64,000 bases of DNA, from positions 1-64,000 of the forward strand of contig JAXMFB010000009.1 in assembly GCA_046347945.1 (NCBI GenBank), in the 5' to 3' direction. Shown piece after piece: positions 1-8,025 of the stretch (within the stretch, counting starts at the first letter, position 1; every line of letters begins with the position of its first letter). Position numbers and translations under genes: made by a program. Source of the stretch: Zeimonas sp046347945. GTDB taxonomy: Bacteria; Pseudomonadota; Gammaproteobacteria; Burkholderiales; Burkholderiaceae_E. The notes beneath the pieces were generated by a model. The model did no database searches. It was given only the letters and a program-made list of their open reading frames with translations, and was not told the origin of the DNA.

Positions 1-557
1 TGAGTAGCTTCGGGAAGGGGCTGGCCAACGGCTTCTCGGTGTCGGCGCTCGTCGGGCGTCGCGAACTGATGGAGCTGGGCGGCCTGGGCCACGCGCGCGA
101 ACGGGTGTTCCTGCTCTCGACCACCCACGGCGCCGAGACGCACGCACTCGCCGCCGCGCTCGCAACGATGCGCTTCTACCGCGATCACCCGGTCGTCGAA
201 ACCCTGCATGCGCGCGGCGCACGCCTGCGCGAGGGCATCGATCGCGCGGTGGCGGAGAACCGCCTCCAGGGCCACGTCGAGGCGGTCGGCCGCGACTGCA
301 ACCTGCTGTTCGCCACGCGCGACGCCGCACGTCAGCCGAGCCAGGCGTTCCGGACGCTGTTCATGCAGGAGCTGATCCGGCGCGGCATCGTCGCCCCCTC
401 TTTCGTCGTCAGCTACTCGCACAGCGAGCAGGACATCGACCGCACCCTGTCGGCGGTGGCCGAGGCGTTGCGCGTCTACCGGCGTGCGCTCGAAGACGGT
501 CCGGAGCGCTACCTCGAAGGCCGGCCCGTGAAACCGGTGTTCAGGCCCTACGCCTAG
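1..557 (+). CDS. Class III PLP-dependent aminotransferase, C-terminal part (start outside window)
   Basis: About 184 C-terminal residues of a glutamate-1-semialdehyde-aminomutase-like transaminase; the start lies upstream of the window. The visible part opens with SSFGKGLANGFSVSALVG, which fits the active-site region of the family, with the Lys of FGKG as the probable PLP Schiff-base residue. It ends in LEGRPVKPVFRPYA, a tail seen in the EPS/surface-polysaccharide branch of these enzymes. An asparagine-synthase gene follows 16 nt after the stop in the same direction, so it looks like part of the same operon. The likely role is transfer of an amino group to a sugar or acyl precursor; the substrate cannot be inferred. 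It could equally be a true aminomutase. Confidence 0.85.
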   Translation, partial: SSFGKGLANGFSVSALVGRRELMELGGLGHARERVFLLSTTHGAETHALAAALATMRFYRDHPVVETLHARGARLREGIDRAVAENRLQGHVEAVGRDCNLLFATRDAARQPSQAFRTLFMQELIRRGIVAPSFVVSYSHSEQDIDRTLSAVAEALRVYRRALEDGPERYLEGRPVKPVFRPYA

Positions 558-573
558 CAGATCGAGCGCGACC

Positions 574-2529
574 GTGTGCGGAATTTCCGGCGTGGTGGGG
601 CTGGGCGGCGCGCCCGTGGCGCGCGACGCGCTGCAGCGGATGATCGATTCGATCCGCCATCGCGGTCCCGACGCCTCGGGCCTGCACGTGGAGAACGACG
701 GCACGGTCGGCCTCGCTCACGCCCGCCTGAGCATCATCGACCTCGCCTGCGGCGGCCAGCCGATGGCCGGCCGCGGCGGCGAACTGCAGATCGTCTTCAA
801 CGGCGAGATCTTCAACTACCTCGAGTTGCGCGCCGAGTTGCTTCGCAAGGGCCACCGCTTCGTCACCGAATCGGACACCGAGGTCATCCTGCGGATGTAC
901 GAAGAGCATGGCGACGACTGCGTGCGCCACTTCAACGGCGACTGGGCGTTCGCGATCTGGGACGCGCGGCGCCGCCGGCTGTTCCTGTCGCGCGACCGGG
1001 TGGGCGTGCGGCCATTGTTCTACGCCCGCACGGCCAGCCACTTCGTCTTCGCCTCCGAGGTGAAGGCGCTGCTGCGCCATCCGGGCGTGACACCTGCGAT
1101 CGACCTCGAGGCGCTCGACCAGGTCTTCACCTTCTGGTGCCCGCTGGCGCCGAAGACGATGTTCGAAGGCGTGCACGAACTGCCGCCGGGCCACTGCATG
1201 GCGGTCGAGGACGGCCGCGTGCGCAGCTGGCAGTACTGGCAGGTGGCGTTCCCGACGTCGTTCGCGCCGATCGACGAAGAGGAGGCGTCCGCGCGGCTGC
1301 TCGAACTGCTCGCCGACGCCACCCGCGTGCGGCTGCGCTCCGACGTCCCGGTCGGCGCCTACCTGAGCGGCGGGCTCGACTCGTCGGTGGTGACCGCGCT
1401 GGTGCGGCGCGCCTCCGGCTCCAGGCTGCGCAGCTTTTCGGTCACCTTCGACCAGGGCGAATTCGACGAGAGCGGCTACCAGGACGAGGTGGTGCGGCTG
1501 CTCGCCACCGAACACCAGGCCGTGCGGTGCACGCTGGACGACATCGCGCGGGTGCTGCCCGACGTGATCTGGCACGCCGAGAAGCCGCTGCTGCGCACCG
1601 CGCCGGCGCCCCTGTTCCTACTCTCGGGGCTCGTGCGCGACGCCGGCTACAAGGTCGTGCTCACCGGCGAAGGCTCCGACGAGTTCCTGGGCGGCTACGA
1701 CATCTTCAAGGAGGCCCGCATCCGCAGGTTCTGGGCGCGCAACGTGCAATCGCGGTTCCGGCCGCTGCTGCTGCGCAGGCTCTACCCGTACCTGGGCTCG
1801 CTGCAGGCGCAGTCCGATGCCTACCTGCGGCGCTTCTTCCGCGTCGATGCGGCGGATCTCGACAGCCCGTTCTTCTCCCACCTCCCGCGATGGGAGATGA
1901 CCGCCGGGGCCAAGCTGTTCCTGTCGGCCGACGTCAGGCAGCAGCTCGCCGGCCGCGATGCCTATCGGGAAGCCCGCGAGATGCTGCCGGCCGGGTTCGC
2001 GGCCTGGGACGAGGTCGCGCAGGCGCAGTACCTCGAAGCGACCATGCTGCTGCCCGGCTACATCCTGTCGTCGCAGGGCGACCGGATGGCGATGGCCCAC
2101 TCGGTGGAGGGCCGGTTTCCGTTCCTCGACCACCGGGTGATCGAGTTCGGCTGCTCGCTGCCGCCGCGGCTGAGGATGCGGGTGCTCGACGAGAAGTACC
2201 TGCTCAAGCGCGCGGCCGGCCACCTCGTGCCACCGTCGGTGGCGAAACGTCCCAAGCAGCCCTACCGGGCCCCCGACGCGGCGGCGCTGTTCGACTTCGA
2301 ATCGGGACTTCCCCGGAGCGCGTACGTCGACGAATTGCTCTCGGAGAACAATGTCCGGAAGACCGGCCTCTTCGACGCCAGGGCGGTCGGCAAGCTGGTG
2401 GACAAGGCACGTCGGGGGAATGTGACCGGTGCCCGCGACAACATGGCGCTCATTGGTATCCTGTCGATGCAACTGCTCGTCGAGCAGTTCGTCACACGTT
2501 CGGGAAGCCAGGAGCAATGCAGGACGTAG
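574..2529 (+). CDS. asnB: Asparagine synthase (glutamine-hydrolysing) family amidotransferase
   Basis: 651 residues, normal for AsnB. The GTG start exposes Cys2 (MCGISG), the nucleophile of a class II glutamine amidotransferase domain (about residues 2-190, with RGPDASG and FNGEIFNY). The synthetase domain (about 230-600) has the pyrophosphate loop YLSGGLDSS, then LTGEGSDEFLGGY and EGRFPFLDHR. The family uses ATP to activate a carboxylate and transfers ammonia from glutamine to it. Its 3' end overlaps the next gene, an ACP, by 13 nt, so it is probably translationally coupled. In this biosynthetic context it may amidate a pathway carboxylate rather than make asparagine for protein synthesis. 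That is inference; housekeeping AsnB cannot be excluded. Confidence 0.9.
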   Translation: MCGISGVVGLGGAPVARDALQRMIDSIRHRGPDASGLHVENDGTVGLAHARLSIIDLACGGQPMAGRGGELQIVFNGEIFNYLELRAELLRKGHRFVTESDTEVILRMYEEHGDDCVRHFNGDWAFAIWDARRRRLFLSRDRVGVRPLFYARTASHFVFASEVKALLRHPGVTPAIDLEALDQVFTFWCPLAPKTMFEGVHELPPGHCMAVEDGRVRSWQYWQVAFPTSFAPIDEEEASARLLELLADATRVRLRSDVPVGAYLSGGLDSSVVTALVRRASGSRLRSFSVTFDQGEFDESGYQDEVVRLLATEHQAVRCTLDDIARVLPDVIWHAEKPLLRTAPAPLFLLSGLVRDAGYKVVLTGEGSDEFLGGYDIFKEARIRRFWARNVQSRFRPLLLRRLYPYLGSLQAQSDAYLRRFFRVDAADLDSPFFSHLPRWEMTAGAKLFLSADVRQQLAGRDAYREAREMLPAGFAAWDEVAQAQYLEATMLLPGYILSSQGDRMAMAHSVEGRFPFLDHRVIEFGCSLPPRLRMRVLDEKYLLKRAAGHLVPPSVAKRPKQPYRAPDAAALFDFESGLPRSAYVDELLSENNVRKTGLFDARAVGKLVDKARRGNVTGARDNMALIGILSMQLLVEQFVTRSGSQEQCRT

Positions 2530-2783
2530 AGCAGACCATCAGGCAGTTCGTCGTCGAGAATTTCCTCTTCGGGCAGGAAGACCGCCCGATCGCCGGCGGC
2601 GACTCCTTCCTCGAGCACGGCGTCATCGACTCCACCGGCGTGCTCGAACTGGTGAGCTTCCTGGAGACCCGTTTCGGCCTGCAGATCGCCGACTCCGAGC
2701 TCGTGCCCGACAACCTCGATTCGATCGACGGCGCCGCCGCCTTCGTGCGGCGCAAGTCGCAGCGGCTGGCGGGCAATGCGTAG
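2517..2783 (+). CDS. Acyl carrier protein (first of two)
   Basis: 88 residues. ATG at 2517, preceded by GGAG at 2511-2514 and lying inside the end of the asparagine-synthase gene. The predicted helix-II motif GVIDSTGVLELVSFLE places the phosphopantetheine-carrying Ser at residue 39. The sequence is acidic (QEDRP, LEHG, SELVPDNLDS), as expected of a carrier. It overlaps the downstream NAD-synthase-like gene by 8 nt. It is not the housekeeping AcpP, which normally sits in a fab cluster and has a DSLD motif. It resembles stand-alone carriers of secondary pathways that hold an amino-acyl or short acyl group. Its position between two ATP-pyrophosphatase amidating enzymes suggests they act on, or feed, this carrier (inference). 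Confidence 0.88.
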   Translation: MQDVEQTIRQFVVENFLFGQEDRPIAGGDSFLEHGVIDSTGVLELVSFLETRFGLQIADSELVPDNLDSIDGAAAFVRRKSQRLAGNA

Positions 2784-3771
2784 CGATCCCGCGTTTTCGC
2801 CAGCGGCGCTCGAACTCGACGCCGCCCGCACGGTCGAAGGCATCCGCACGGCGATCCGTGACGGCGTCGCGCGCGACCTGCGGCGCAAGGGCATCGTGCT
2901 CGGGCTCTCCGGCGGCATCGACAGCAGCGTAGTCGCCGCGCTGAGCGTGCTGGCGGTCGGACGCGAGCGGGTGCTCGCGCTGCTGATGCCCGAGCGCGAA
3001 TCGTCGGAAGACAGCACGCAGCTCGGTCGCATGGTCGCCGAGAGCCTGGGCATCGAAACCGTGGTCGAAGACATCTCGGGCACGCTGGAGGCGCTCGACT
3101 GCTACCGTCGCCGCGACGACGCGATCCGCACGGTCATTCCCGAGTACCGCTCGGACTTCAAGTGCAAACTGGTCCTGCCCGCGCTCGAGGACCAGGCCGC
3201 CTACCGGATCTCGCGCATCGTCGCGCAGGCACCCGACGGCCGGCAGTTCACGGCGCGGCTCACGCCGCAGGCCTACCAGGGCGTGGTCGCAGCGACGAAC
3301 TTCAAGCAGCGCGTGCGCAAGATGCTCGAGTACTACCACGCCGACCGGCTGAACTACGCGGTCGCCGGCACGCCGAACCGGCTCGAATACGACCAGGGGT
3401 TCTTCGTGAAGAACGGCGACGGTTGCGCCGATCTGAAGCCGATCGCCCACCTGTACAAGTCGCAGGTCTACCAGATCGCGGAGTTCCTCGGCATCCCCGA
3501 CGAGATCCGGCGCCGGCCGCCGACGACCGACACCTGGTCGCTCGCCCAGTCGCAGGAAGAGTTCTACTTCTCCGTGCCCTACGACAAGATGGACCTGTGC
3601 CTGTACGGGATCAACCACGGCATTGCCGCCCCCGACGTCGCACGCGCGTCCGGACTGACGCCGGAGCAGGTCGAGCATGTCTACCGCGACATCGGCGCCA
3701 AGCGCAACGCGACGCGCTACCTGCACCGGCCGCCGCTGCTCGTCGAGGCCGTCGGGGACCTTCCGGCTTGA
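2776..3771 (+). CDS. NAD(+) synthase-like ATP pyrophosphatase (ammonia-dependent)
   Basis: 331 residues, longer than the roughly 275 of classical ammonia-dependent NadE. The N-type ATP-pyrophosphatase loop GLSGGIDSSVVAAL lies near residues 40-53. The later motif GTPNRLEYDQGFF followed by GDGCADLKPIAHLYKSQV matches the NadE region that reads GTxNxSE and GDGxxDLxPI in canonical enzymes. An insertion of about 50 residues sits in the middle (about 115-170). There is no glutaminase or nitrilase domain. The gene overlaps the ACP by 8 nt. Canonical members amidate deamido-NAD. A second ATP-pyrophosphatase in a biosynthetic operon suggests a recruited amidating or ligating enzyme, but bona fide NAD synthesis remains possible. 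Confidence 0.8.
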   Translation: MRSDPAFSPAALELDAARTVEGIRTAIRDGVARDLRRKGIVLGLSGGIDSSVVAALSVLAVGRERVLALLMPERESSEDSTQLGRMVAESLGIETVVEDISGTLEALDCYRRRDDAIRTVIPEYRSDFKCKLVLPALEDQAAYRISRIVAQAPDGRQFTARLTPQAYQGVVAATNFKQRVRKMLEYYHADRLNYAVAGTPNRLEYDQGFFVKNGDGCADLKPIAHLYKSQVYQIAEFLGIPDEIRRRPPTTDTWSLAQSQEEFYFSVPYDKMDLCLYGINHGIAAPDVARASGLTPEQVEHVYRDIGAKRNATRYLHRPPLLVEAVGDLPA

Positions 3772-3803
3772 GCGAACGCGCGCGTCGCGGCGGAACCTGA
3801 CCG

Positions 3804-4679
3804 ATGCCCCTTTCGAGGCTCCCGCGAAGATGGAAGGCACGGCTGCGCGCCGGCTACCGCGACGCGCGGCGGCTGCTCGTGGGGGCCCTGCTCTCCTACG
3901 ATCCACCGCGCCTGCGTGAAGGCCTGCGCGCGCTGGGCGTACGACCCGGCGACACCGTCATGCTGCACAGCGCCTTCGGGCCCGAGTACGGCTTTCGCGG
4001 ATCGATCGACGACCTGACGCGCGTCTTCCTGGACGCGCTCGGCCCCGAGGGCAACCTGCTGATGGTGTCCCTGCCCTACCGTTCGTCGTCCCTGGAGTAC
4101 CTCAGCAGCCTGAAGTCCTTCGACGTGAGGAAAACTCCCTCCATGATGGGGCTGGTTTCGGAGTACTTTCGTCGTCGTGCCGGCGTGCTGCGCAGCCTGC
4201 ACCCGACGCATCCGGTGCTGGCGCACGGGCCGCGCGCCGAGGCGATCGTCGCCGGCCACGAGCGCTGCCTGTATCCGTGCGGACCGGGGACTCCGTTCGA
4301 GAAGCTGGCCGACCTCGATGGAAAGGTGATCTTCTTCAATGTGCCTTTCGCCACGTTTACCTTCTTCCATTACCTCGAGCACCTGGTGAGCGCGCAGATG
4401 CCGTTCTCGCTGTACACGGACAGGCCGTTCGAGGTACCGGTCGTCGACCGGTTCGGGCAGCGATGCACCGTGACCACCTACGTGTTCTCGCCGGACGCGA
4501 TCCGGCGCCGGCGCTTCGAGCGCCTCGAGAAGGAATTGCGCCATCGCGGACTGATCCGCCGCGGCCGGGTGGGCAACAGCCGCATCGAGCTGATCCGCGT
4601 GCGCGACGCCATCGACTGCACGCGCGACATGCTCGCGAGGCAGCAGTATTTCTACGACGTCGCCGAGGAACCGACATGA
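3804..4679 (+). CDS. AAC(3)-family N-acetyltransferase homologue
   Basis: 291 residues, normal for the aminoglycoside 3-N-acetyltransferase fold. Family signatures are visible: DTVMLHSAFGPEYGF (the usual mLHsSl), GNLLMVSLPY, FDVRKTPSMMGLVSEYFRR, RSLHPTHPVLAHG, and CGPGTPFEKL followed by HYLEH. A basic, possibly membrane-touching N-terminus (LPRRWKARLRAGYRDARRLL) precedes the domain. Family members acylate amino groups using acetyl-CoA. Homologues in polysaccharide loci are thought to N-acylate amino sugars rather than resist antibiotics. The gene overlaps the KASIII gene in an ATGA junction, so an acyl-thioester partner role is plausible (inference). An antibiotic-resistance function is not implied by this context. 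Confidence 0.85.
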   Translation: MPLSRLPRRWKARLRAGYRDARRLLVGALLSYDPPRLREGLRALGVRPGDTVMLHSAFGPEYGFRGSIDDLTRVFLDALGPEGNLLMVSLPYRSSSLEYLSSLKSFDVRKTPSMMGLVSEYFRRRAGVLRSLHPTHPVLAHGPRAEAIVAGHERCLYPCGPGTPFEKLADLDGKVIFFNVPFATFTFFHYLEHLVSAQMPFSLYTDRPFEVPVVDRFGQRCTVTTYVFSPDAIRRRRFERLEKELRHRGLIRRGRVGNSRIELIRVRDAIDCTRDMLARQQYFYDVAEEPT

Positions 4680-5719
4680 CCCAGGCCCGCGTCCGCGCCC
4701 CGAAGATCCTCGGCGTCGCCACCTGCGTGCCGTCGCGCCGCTTCGACAACGTCGCCGACACCACCGAGTTCACCGCCGACGAGGTGCGCAAGGTCGTGGG
4801 CATGGCCGGCGTAACGGCACGGCGCGTAGTCGACGGCGACACCTGCAGCAGCGACCTGTGCTTCGGCGCAGCGCAGAAGCTGCTCGACGAGCTCGACGTC
4901 GACCGCGACACGATCGACGTGCTGATCATGGCCACGCAGACCCCCGACTACGTGATGCCGTCGAGCAGTTGCCTGCTGCAGCAGCGGCTCGGACTGTCGA
5001 CCCGCTGCGCCGCCTTCGACCTGAACCTGGGCTGCTCGGCCTACGTGTACGCGCTGTGGCTCGCCTCGTCGCTGCTGGCGGCGTCGCCGTATCGCCGCAT
5101 CCTGGTGCTGAACGGCGAGACGCCCACGCGCTACGCAGACCGCGCCGACCGCTCGGTCGCGCTGCTGTTCGGAGATGCCGGCTCGGCGACGCTGCTCGAG
5201 CGCCGCGAGACTGGCGACGACGCCCCGGACTGGTCCTTCGTGCTGCATACCGACGGCGCCGGCGCCGACGACCTGATCATCCGCGCCGGGGGCTTTCGCG
5301 ACCGCTTCTGCGCGGACACGCGCCAGCACTACGTGTCGATGAACGGATCGGGAGTGTTCAACTTCACCATCCGCGTGATCCCGCCGCTCGTGCGCGACAC
5401 GCTCGAGCTCGCGGGCATCGAGAAGGACGACGTCGACTGCTTCATCTTCCACCAGTCGAACCGGTTCATCATGAACCACCTGATCAAGAAGCTGGCGCTG
5501 GCCGCAGAGCGCGCGCCGATGATCCTCGAGGAGTTCGGCAACACCGGTGGACCGTCGGTGCCGTTGACGATCACGCAGAGCGGCTTCGCGCGTCCGGCCG
5601 ATCGCGCGGCGCGGCTGATGTTGCTGGGCTACGGCGTGGGCCTGTCGTGGGGCTCTGCGCTGGTCGACGTCGAGCCGGATGCGCGGCTGGTGCACACCGA
5701 GTGGCCGGCCCATGGCTGA
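4676..5719 (+). CDS. 3-oxoacyl-ACP synthase III (KASIII/FabH-like)
   Basis: 347 residues. The start is set by the ATGA overlap with the preceding gene. All three KASIII catalytic residues are present: Cys120 in DLNLGCSAY, His259 in IFHQSNRF and Asn289 in EEFGNTGGPSV. Known members condense an acyl-CoA starter with malonyl-ACP and so start fatty-acid or polyketide chains. The next genes are a ketoreductase, an ACP, a dehydratase and an enoyl reductase. The enzyme is therefore probably the condensing step of a pathway-specific fatty-acid cycle. It differs from housekeeping FabH in context, since no plsX, fabD or fabF is nearby. The starter unit cannot be read from the sequence. Confidence 0.9.
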   Translation: MTQARVRAPKILGVATCVPSRRFDNVADTTEFTADEVRKVVGMAGVTARRVVDGDTCSSDLCFGAAQKLLDELDVDRDTIDVLIMATQTPDYVMPSSSCLLQQRLGLSTRCAAFDLNLGCSAYVYALWLASSLLAASPYRRILVLNGETPTRYADRADRSVALLFGDAGSATLLERRETGDDAPDWSFVLHTDGAGADDLIIRAGGFRDRFCADTRQHYVSMNGSGVFNFTIRVIPPLVRDTLELAGIEKDDVDCFIFHQSNRFIMNHLIKKLALAAERAPMILEEFGNTGGPSVPLTITQSGFARPADRAARLMLLGYGVGLSWGSALVDVEPDARLVHTEWPAHG

Positions 5720-6482
5720 GATCGACTCGCTCGCCGACTTCGCCGGCCGCTGCGTGGTGGTCACCGGCGCATCGTCCGGAATCGGCCGAGCGATAGCGAT
5801 CGAGCTGTCGCGGCACGACGCGCGCGTCGTGCTGGTTGGACGCAACGAGGAGCGGCTCGCCGAGGCCCTGGCTCGCCTCGCCGGCAGCGGGCACCGGACG
5901 CTCGTGCTCGACCTCGCGCGGCACGACGCGATCGCCGACGCGATCGTGCAATCGCACCGATCGACCGGACCCCTCTACGGCATGTGCCACGCCGCCGGCG
6001 TCGTCGCCACGCGCCCGCTGCAGGCGAACAAGGTCGACGTGATCCAGGCGCAACTCGACGTCAACCTGCTGGCGGGCCTCGAGCTGGCACGCGCGGTCTG
6101 CCGCCGCGACCTGATGACCGCCGGCGAAGGCAGCCTTCTGTTCGTGTCGTCGGTCTACGGCCGCGTCGGCATGCCGGGGCAGATCGGCTACTGCGCGACC
6201 AAGGGCGCGGTCGCCGCAGCGACGCGGGCCATGGCGCTGGAGCTCGCGCGCCGCAACATCCGCGTGAACTGCCTGTCCCCCGGCCTGGTCAGGACCGACA
6301 TGACCGACCACGCGCTCGGCCTGCTCTCCGACGAGCACGTACGCCAGCTCGAAGCAGCGCATCCACTGGGCGCGGGCCGGCCCGAAGACGTCGCTCGCGC
6401 CGCCGCGTTCCTGCTGTCGCCGAGCTCGCGCTGGATCACCGGTGCGGACCTTGCCGTCGACGGCGGATTCACCGCACAGTGA
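5712..6482 (+). CDS. SDR-family 3-oxoacyl-ACP reductase (FabG-like)
   Basis: 256 residues, counted from the ATG at 5712 that overlaps the KASIII stop by 8 nt. The Rossmann motif TGASSGIG is at about 18-25. The catalytic set is Ser147, Tyr160 and Lys164 (YCATK), the usual YxxxK spacing. The C-terminus ITGADLAVDGGF is typical of FabG. Between a condensing enzyme and an ACP, the expected reaction is NADPH-dependent reduction of 3-oxoacyl-ACP to 3-hydroxyacyl-ACP. SDR specificity is hard to read from sequence, so reduction of another carbonyl in the same pathway is possible. Confidence 0.85.
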   Translation: MAEIDSLADFAGRCVVVTGASSGIGRAIAIELSRHDARVVLVGRNEERLAEALARLAGSGHRTLVLDLARHDAIADAIVQSHRSTGPLYGMCHAAGVVATRPLQANKVDVIQAQLDVNLLAGLELARAVCRRDLMTAGEGSLLFVSSVYGRVGMPGQIGYCATKGAVAAATRAMALELARRNIRVNCLSPGLVRTDMTDHALGLLSDEHVRQLEAAHPLGAGRPEDVARAAAFLLSPSSRWITGADLAVDGGFTAQ

Positions 6483-6514
6483 CCATGCTGACATCTCGCC
6501 AACGGAGTTCGAAC

Positions 6515-6757
6515 ATGAAGACCGAAGACGCCCTCAGCTGGATCGCAGAGGTATTCGAGGAACCGCCCGGGCAGATCGCCGCGGATACCGCGCGGAAAAA
6601 GATCCCGGGCTGGGACTCGCTCGGCACGCTGACGCTGATCGCGGCGCTGGACGAGCGATTCGACATCCACCTTTCCGAGAAAGACATGGAGGGGATGCAG
6701 CAGGTGAAGGACATCCTGGAGATCCTGCGCCGCAACGGCGCGCTGGAAGACGCGTAG
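6515..6757 (+). CDS. Acyl carrier protein (second of two)
   Basis: 80 residues. ATG at 6515, 32 nt after the reductase, with GGAG at 6504-6507. The phosphopantetheine Ser is residue 35 in the motif IPGWDSLGTLTLIAAL. The GWDSL form is common in stand-alone carriers of polyketide or surface-lipid pathways. It sits between the FabG-like and FabZ-like genes, so it is the natural carrier for chain elongation here. It clearly differs in sequence from the first ACP at 2517-2783, which suggests two separate carrier roles. A phosphopantetheinyl transferase is not seen in the window. Confidence 0.88.
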   Translation: MKTEDALSWIAEVFEEPPGQIAADTARKKIPGWDSLGTLTLIAALDERFDIHLSEKDMEGMQQVKDILEILRRNGALEDA

Positions 6758-6780
6758 GCGATGCGGCAGGCGCCACCCGC

Positions 6781-7227
6781 ATGCGCTTCATCCTGATCGA
6801 CCGGATCGTCTCGCTCGAACCCGGCGCGACGATCGTCGCCGCGCGCGCGGTGAGCCCCGACGACGACTATTTCCGCGACCACTTTCCGGGCTTTCCCGTC
6901 GTGCCGGGCGTGCTGCTCGTGGAGATGATGGCGCAGACCGCCGGAAAGTGCCTGGATGCCGAGCGGCGCCCGCGCGGCAAGGCGATGCTGGCGCGAATCC
7001 TGTCAGCGAGTTTCCGGCAATGGGTGCGCCCGGGCGACGACGCGCTGATCCACGCGGCGGTGATCGCCAACGACGAACGCTACGCCACGGCCGACTGCCG
7101 CGTCGAGGTCGCGGAACGCACGGTCGCGCAGGCGAAGCTGTTCTTCTCGTTCCTGCCGGTGGACAATCTCGCCGGGAACTTCCGGGACGACCTGCTCGAA
7201 GACTTTCTCGCGGGGCAATCACGATGA
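6781..7227 (+). CDS. 3-hydroxyacyl-ACP dehydratase (FabZ-like hot-dog fold)
   Basis: 148 residues, normal for FabZ. The motif DHFPGFPVVPGVLLVEMMAQ carries catalytic His34 and Glu48, 14 residues apart as in E. coli FabZ. An upstream ATG at 6761 is in another frame, so 6781 is the start. The expected reaction is removal of water from 3-hydroxyacyl-ACP to give trans-2-enoyl-ACP. The 3' end overlaps the enoyl-reductase gene in an ATGA junction, which couples the two consecutive steps. Housekeeping fabZ lies with lpxA and lpxD in most Betaproteobacteria, so this is an extra copy (inference). Confidence 0.88.
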   Translation: MRFILIDRIVSLEPGATIVAARAVSPDDDYFRDHFPGFPVVPGVLLVEMMAQTAGKCLDAERRPRGKAMLARILSASFRQWVRPGDDALIHAAVIANDERYATADCRVEVAERTVAQAKLFFSFLPVDNLAGNFRDDLLEDFLAGQSR

Positions 7228-7985
7228 GCGATCCGTTCGCGCTGGACGGCATGTCGGTGCTGGTCAGCGGCGGCACGCGTGGCCTGGGCGCTGCGATCTC
7301 GCTGCGGCTGGCGCGCGCGGGGGCGACCGTGGTGGCCAACTACGCACGCAACGACGACGCCGCGCAGGCGCTCGCTGCTCAGGCCGGGGCCGAAGGGCTC
7401 GCACTCGAAGTGCTGCGCGCCGACCTCACGCTGGCCAAGGGCCTCGCGCTGGTGAAGGAGCGGATGGATCAGGCCGGCAGCGACACCGTGTCGGTCGTGC
7501 ACTGCGCGGCCACCGGCGTTCACCGGCCGTTCGAGCAGCTCACGGCGAAGCACCTCGACTGGACGATGGCGCTGAACGCCCGCGCGTTCTTCGAACTGGT
7601 GCAGGCGCTGCTGCCGAGGCTCGGCGAGGGCTCGGCGGTGGTTGCCATGTCGTCGGCCGGCGCGGTGCGCGCGGTGCCGGCCTACACCGCTGTCGGCGCA
7701 TCGAAGGGCGCGCTGGAGGCGATGGCGCGCCACCTTGCGGCCGAGCTCGCGCCGCGCGGCATCCGCGTGAACGTGCTGTCGCCGGGCAGCGTGGCAACCC
7801 ACGCCTGGGATTCGTTCCCCGATCGCGAAGAGCGGCTGGCCGAGGCGCTGCGCCGCTCGCCGCTGGGACGCCTGGTCAGCGTCGACGAAGTGGCCTGCGC
7901 CGCGCAGTTCCTGTGCAGCGCCGCGTCGCGGGGCATCGTCGGACACACGCTGGTCGTGGACGGCGGCGCGCGGATCGTGGAGTAG
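7224..7985 (+). CDS. FabL-like enoyl-ACP reductase (SDR with Y-x6-K)
   Basis: 253 residues. The start is fixed by the ATGA overlap with the dehydratase gene. The cofactor motif is VSGGTRGLG. The catalytic region AYTAVGASKGALEAM has Tyr154 and Lys161 separated by six residues. That spacing is characteristic of enoyl-ACP reductases rather than of FabG (YxxxK). The run LDWTMALNARAFFE and the end HTLVVDGG also resemble Bacillus FabL. It would reduce trans-2-enoyl-ACP and close the elongation cycle formed by the genes just upstream. The assignment rests on motif spacing and recalled family similarity; an unusual ketoreductase is the main alternative. Confidence 0.78.
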   Translation: MSDPFALDGMSVLVSGGTRGLGAAISLRLARAGATVVANYARNDDAAQALAAQAGAEGLALEVLRADLTLAKGLALVKERMDQAGSDTVSVVHCAATGVHRPFEQLTAKHLDWTMALNARAFFELVQALLPRLGEGSAVVAMSSAGAVRAVPAYTAVGASKGALEAMARHLAAELAPRGIRVNVLSPGSVATHAWDSFPDREERLAEALRRSPLGRLVSVDEVACAAQFLCSAASRGIVGHTLVVDGGARIVE

Positions 7986-8025
7986 TGGCGCGCGCATCTT
8001 GGGCGACGACCTGCGGGGCCGAGAC

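Noticed and set aside
541..1575. Long minus-strand open frame opposite the asparagine synthase
   Set aside because: High-GC shadow frame; composition is Arg/Ala/His repeats with no domain, and the + strand gene has full family motifs.
3804..4679. Antibiotic-resistance gene
   Set aside because: The AAC(3) homology is real, but the context is a biosynthetic operon and no mobile element is present.
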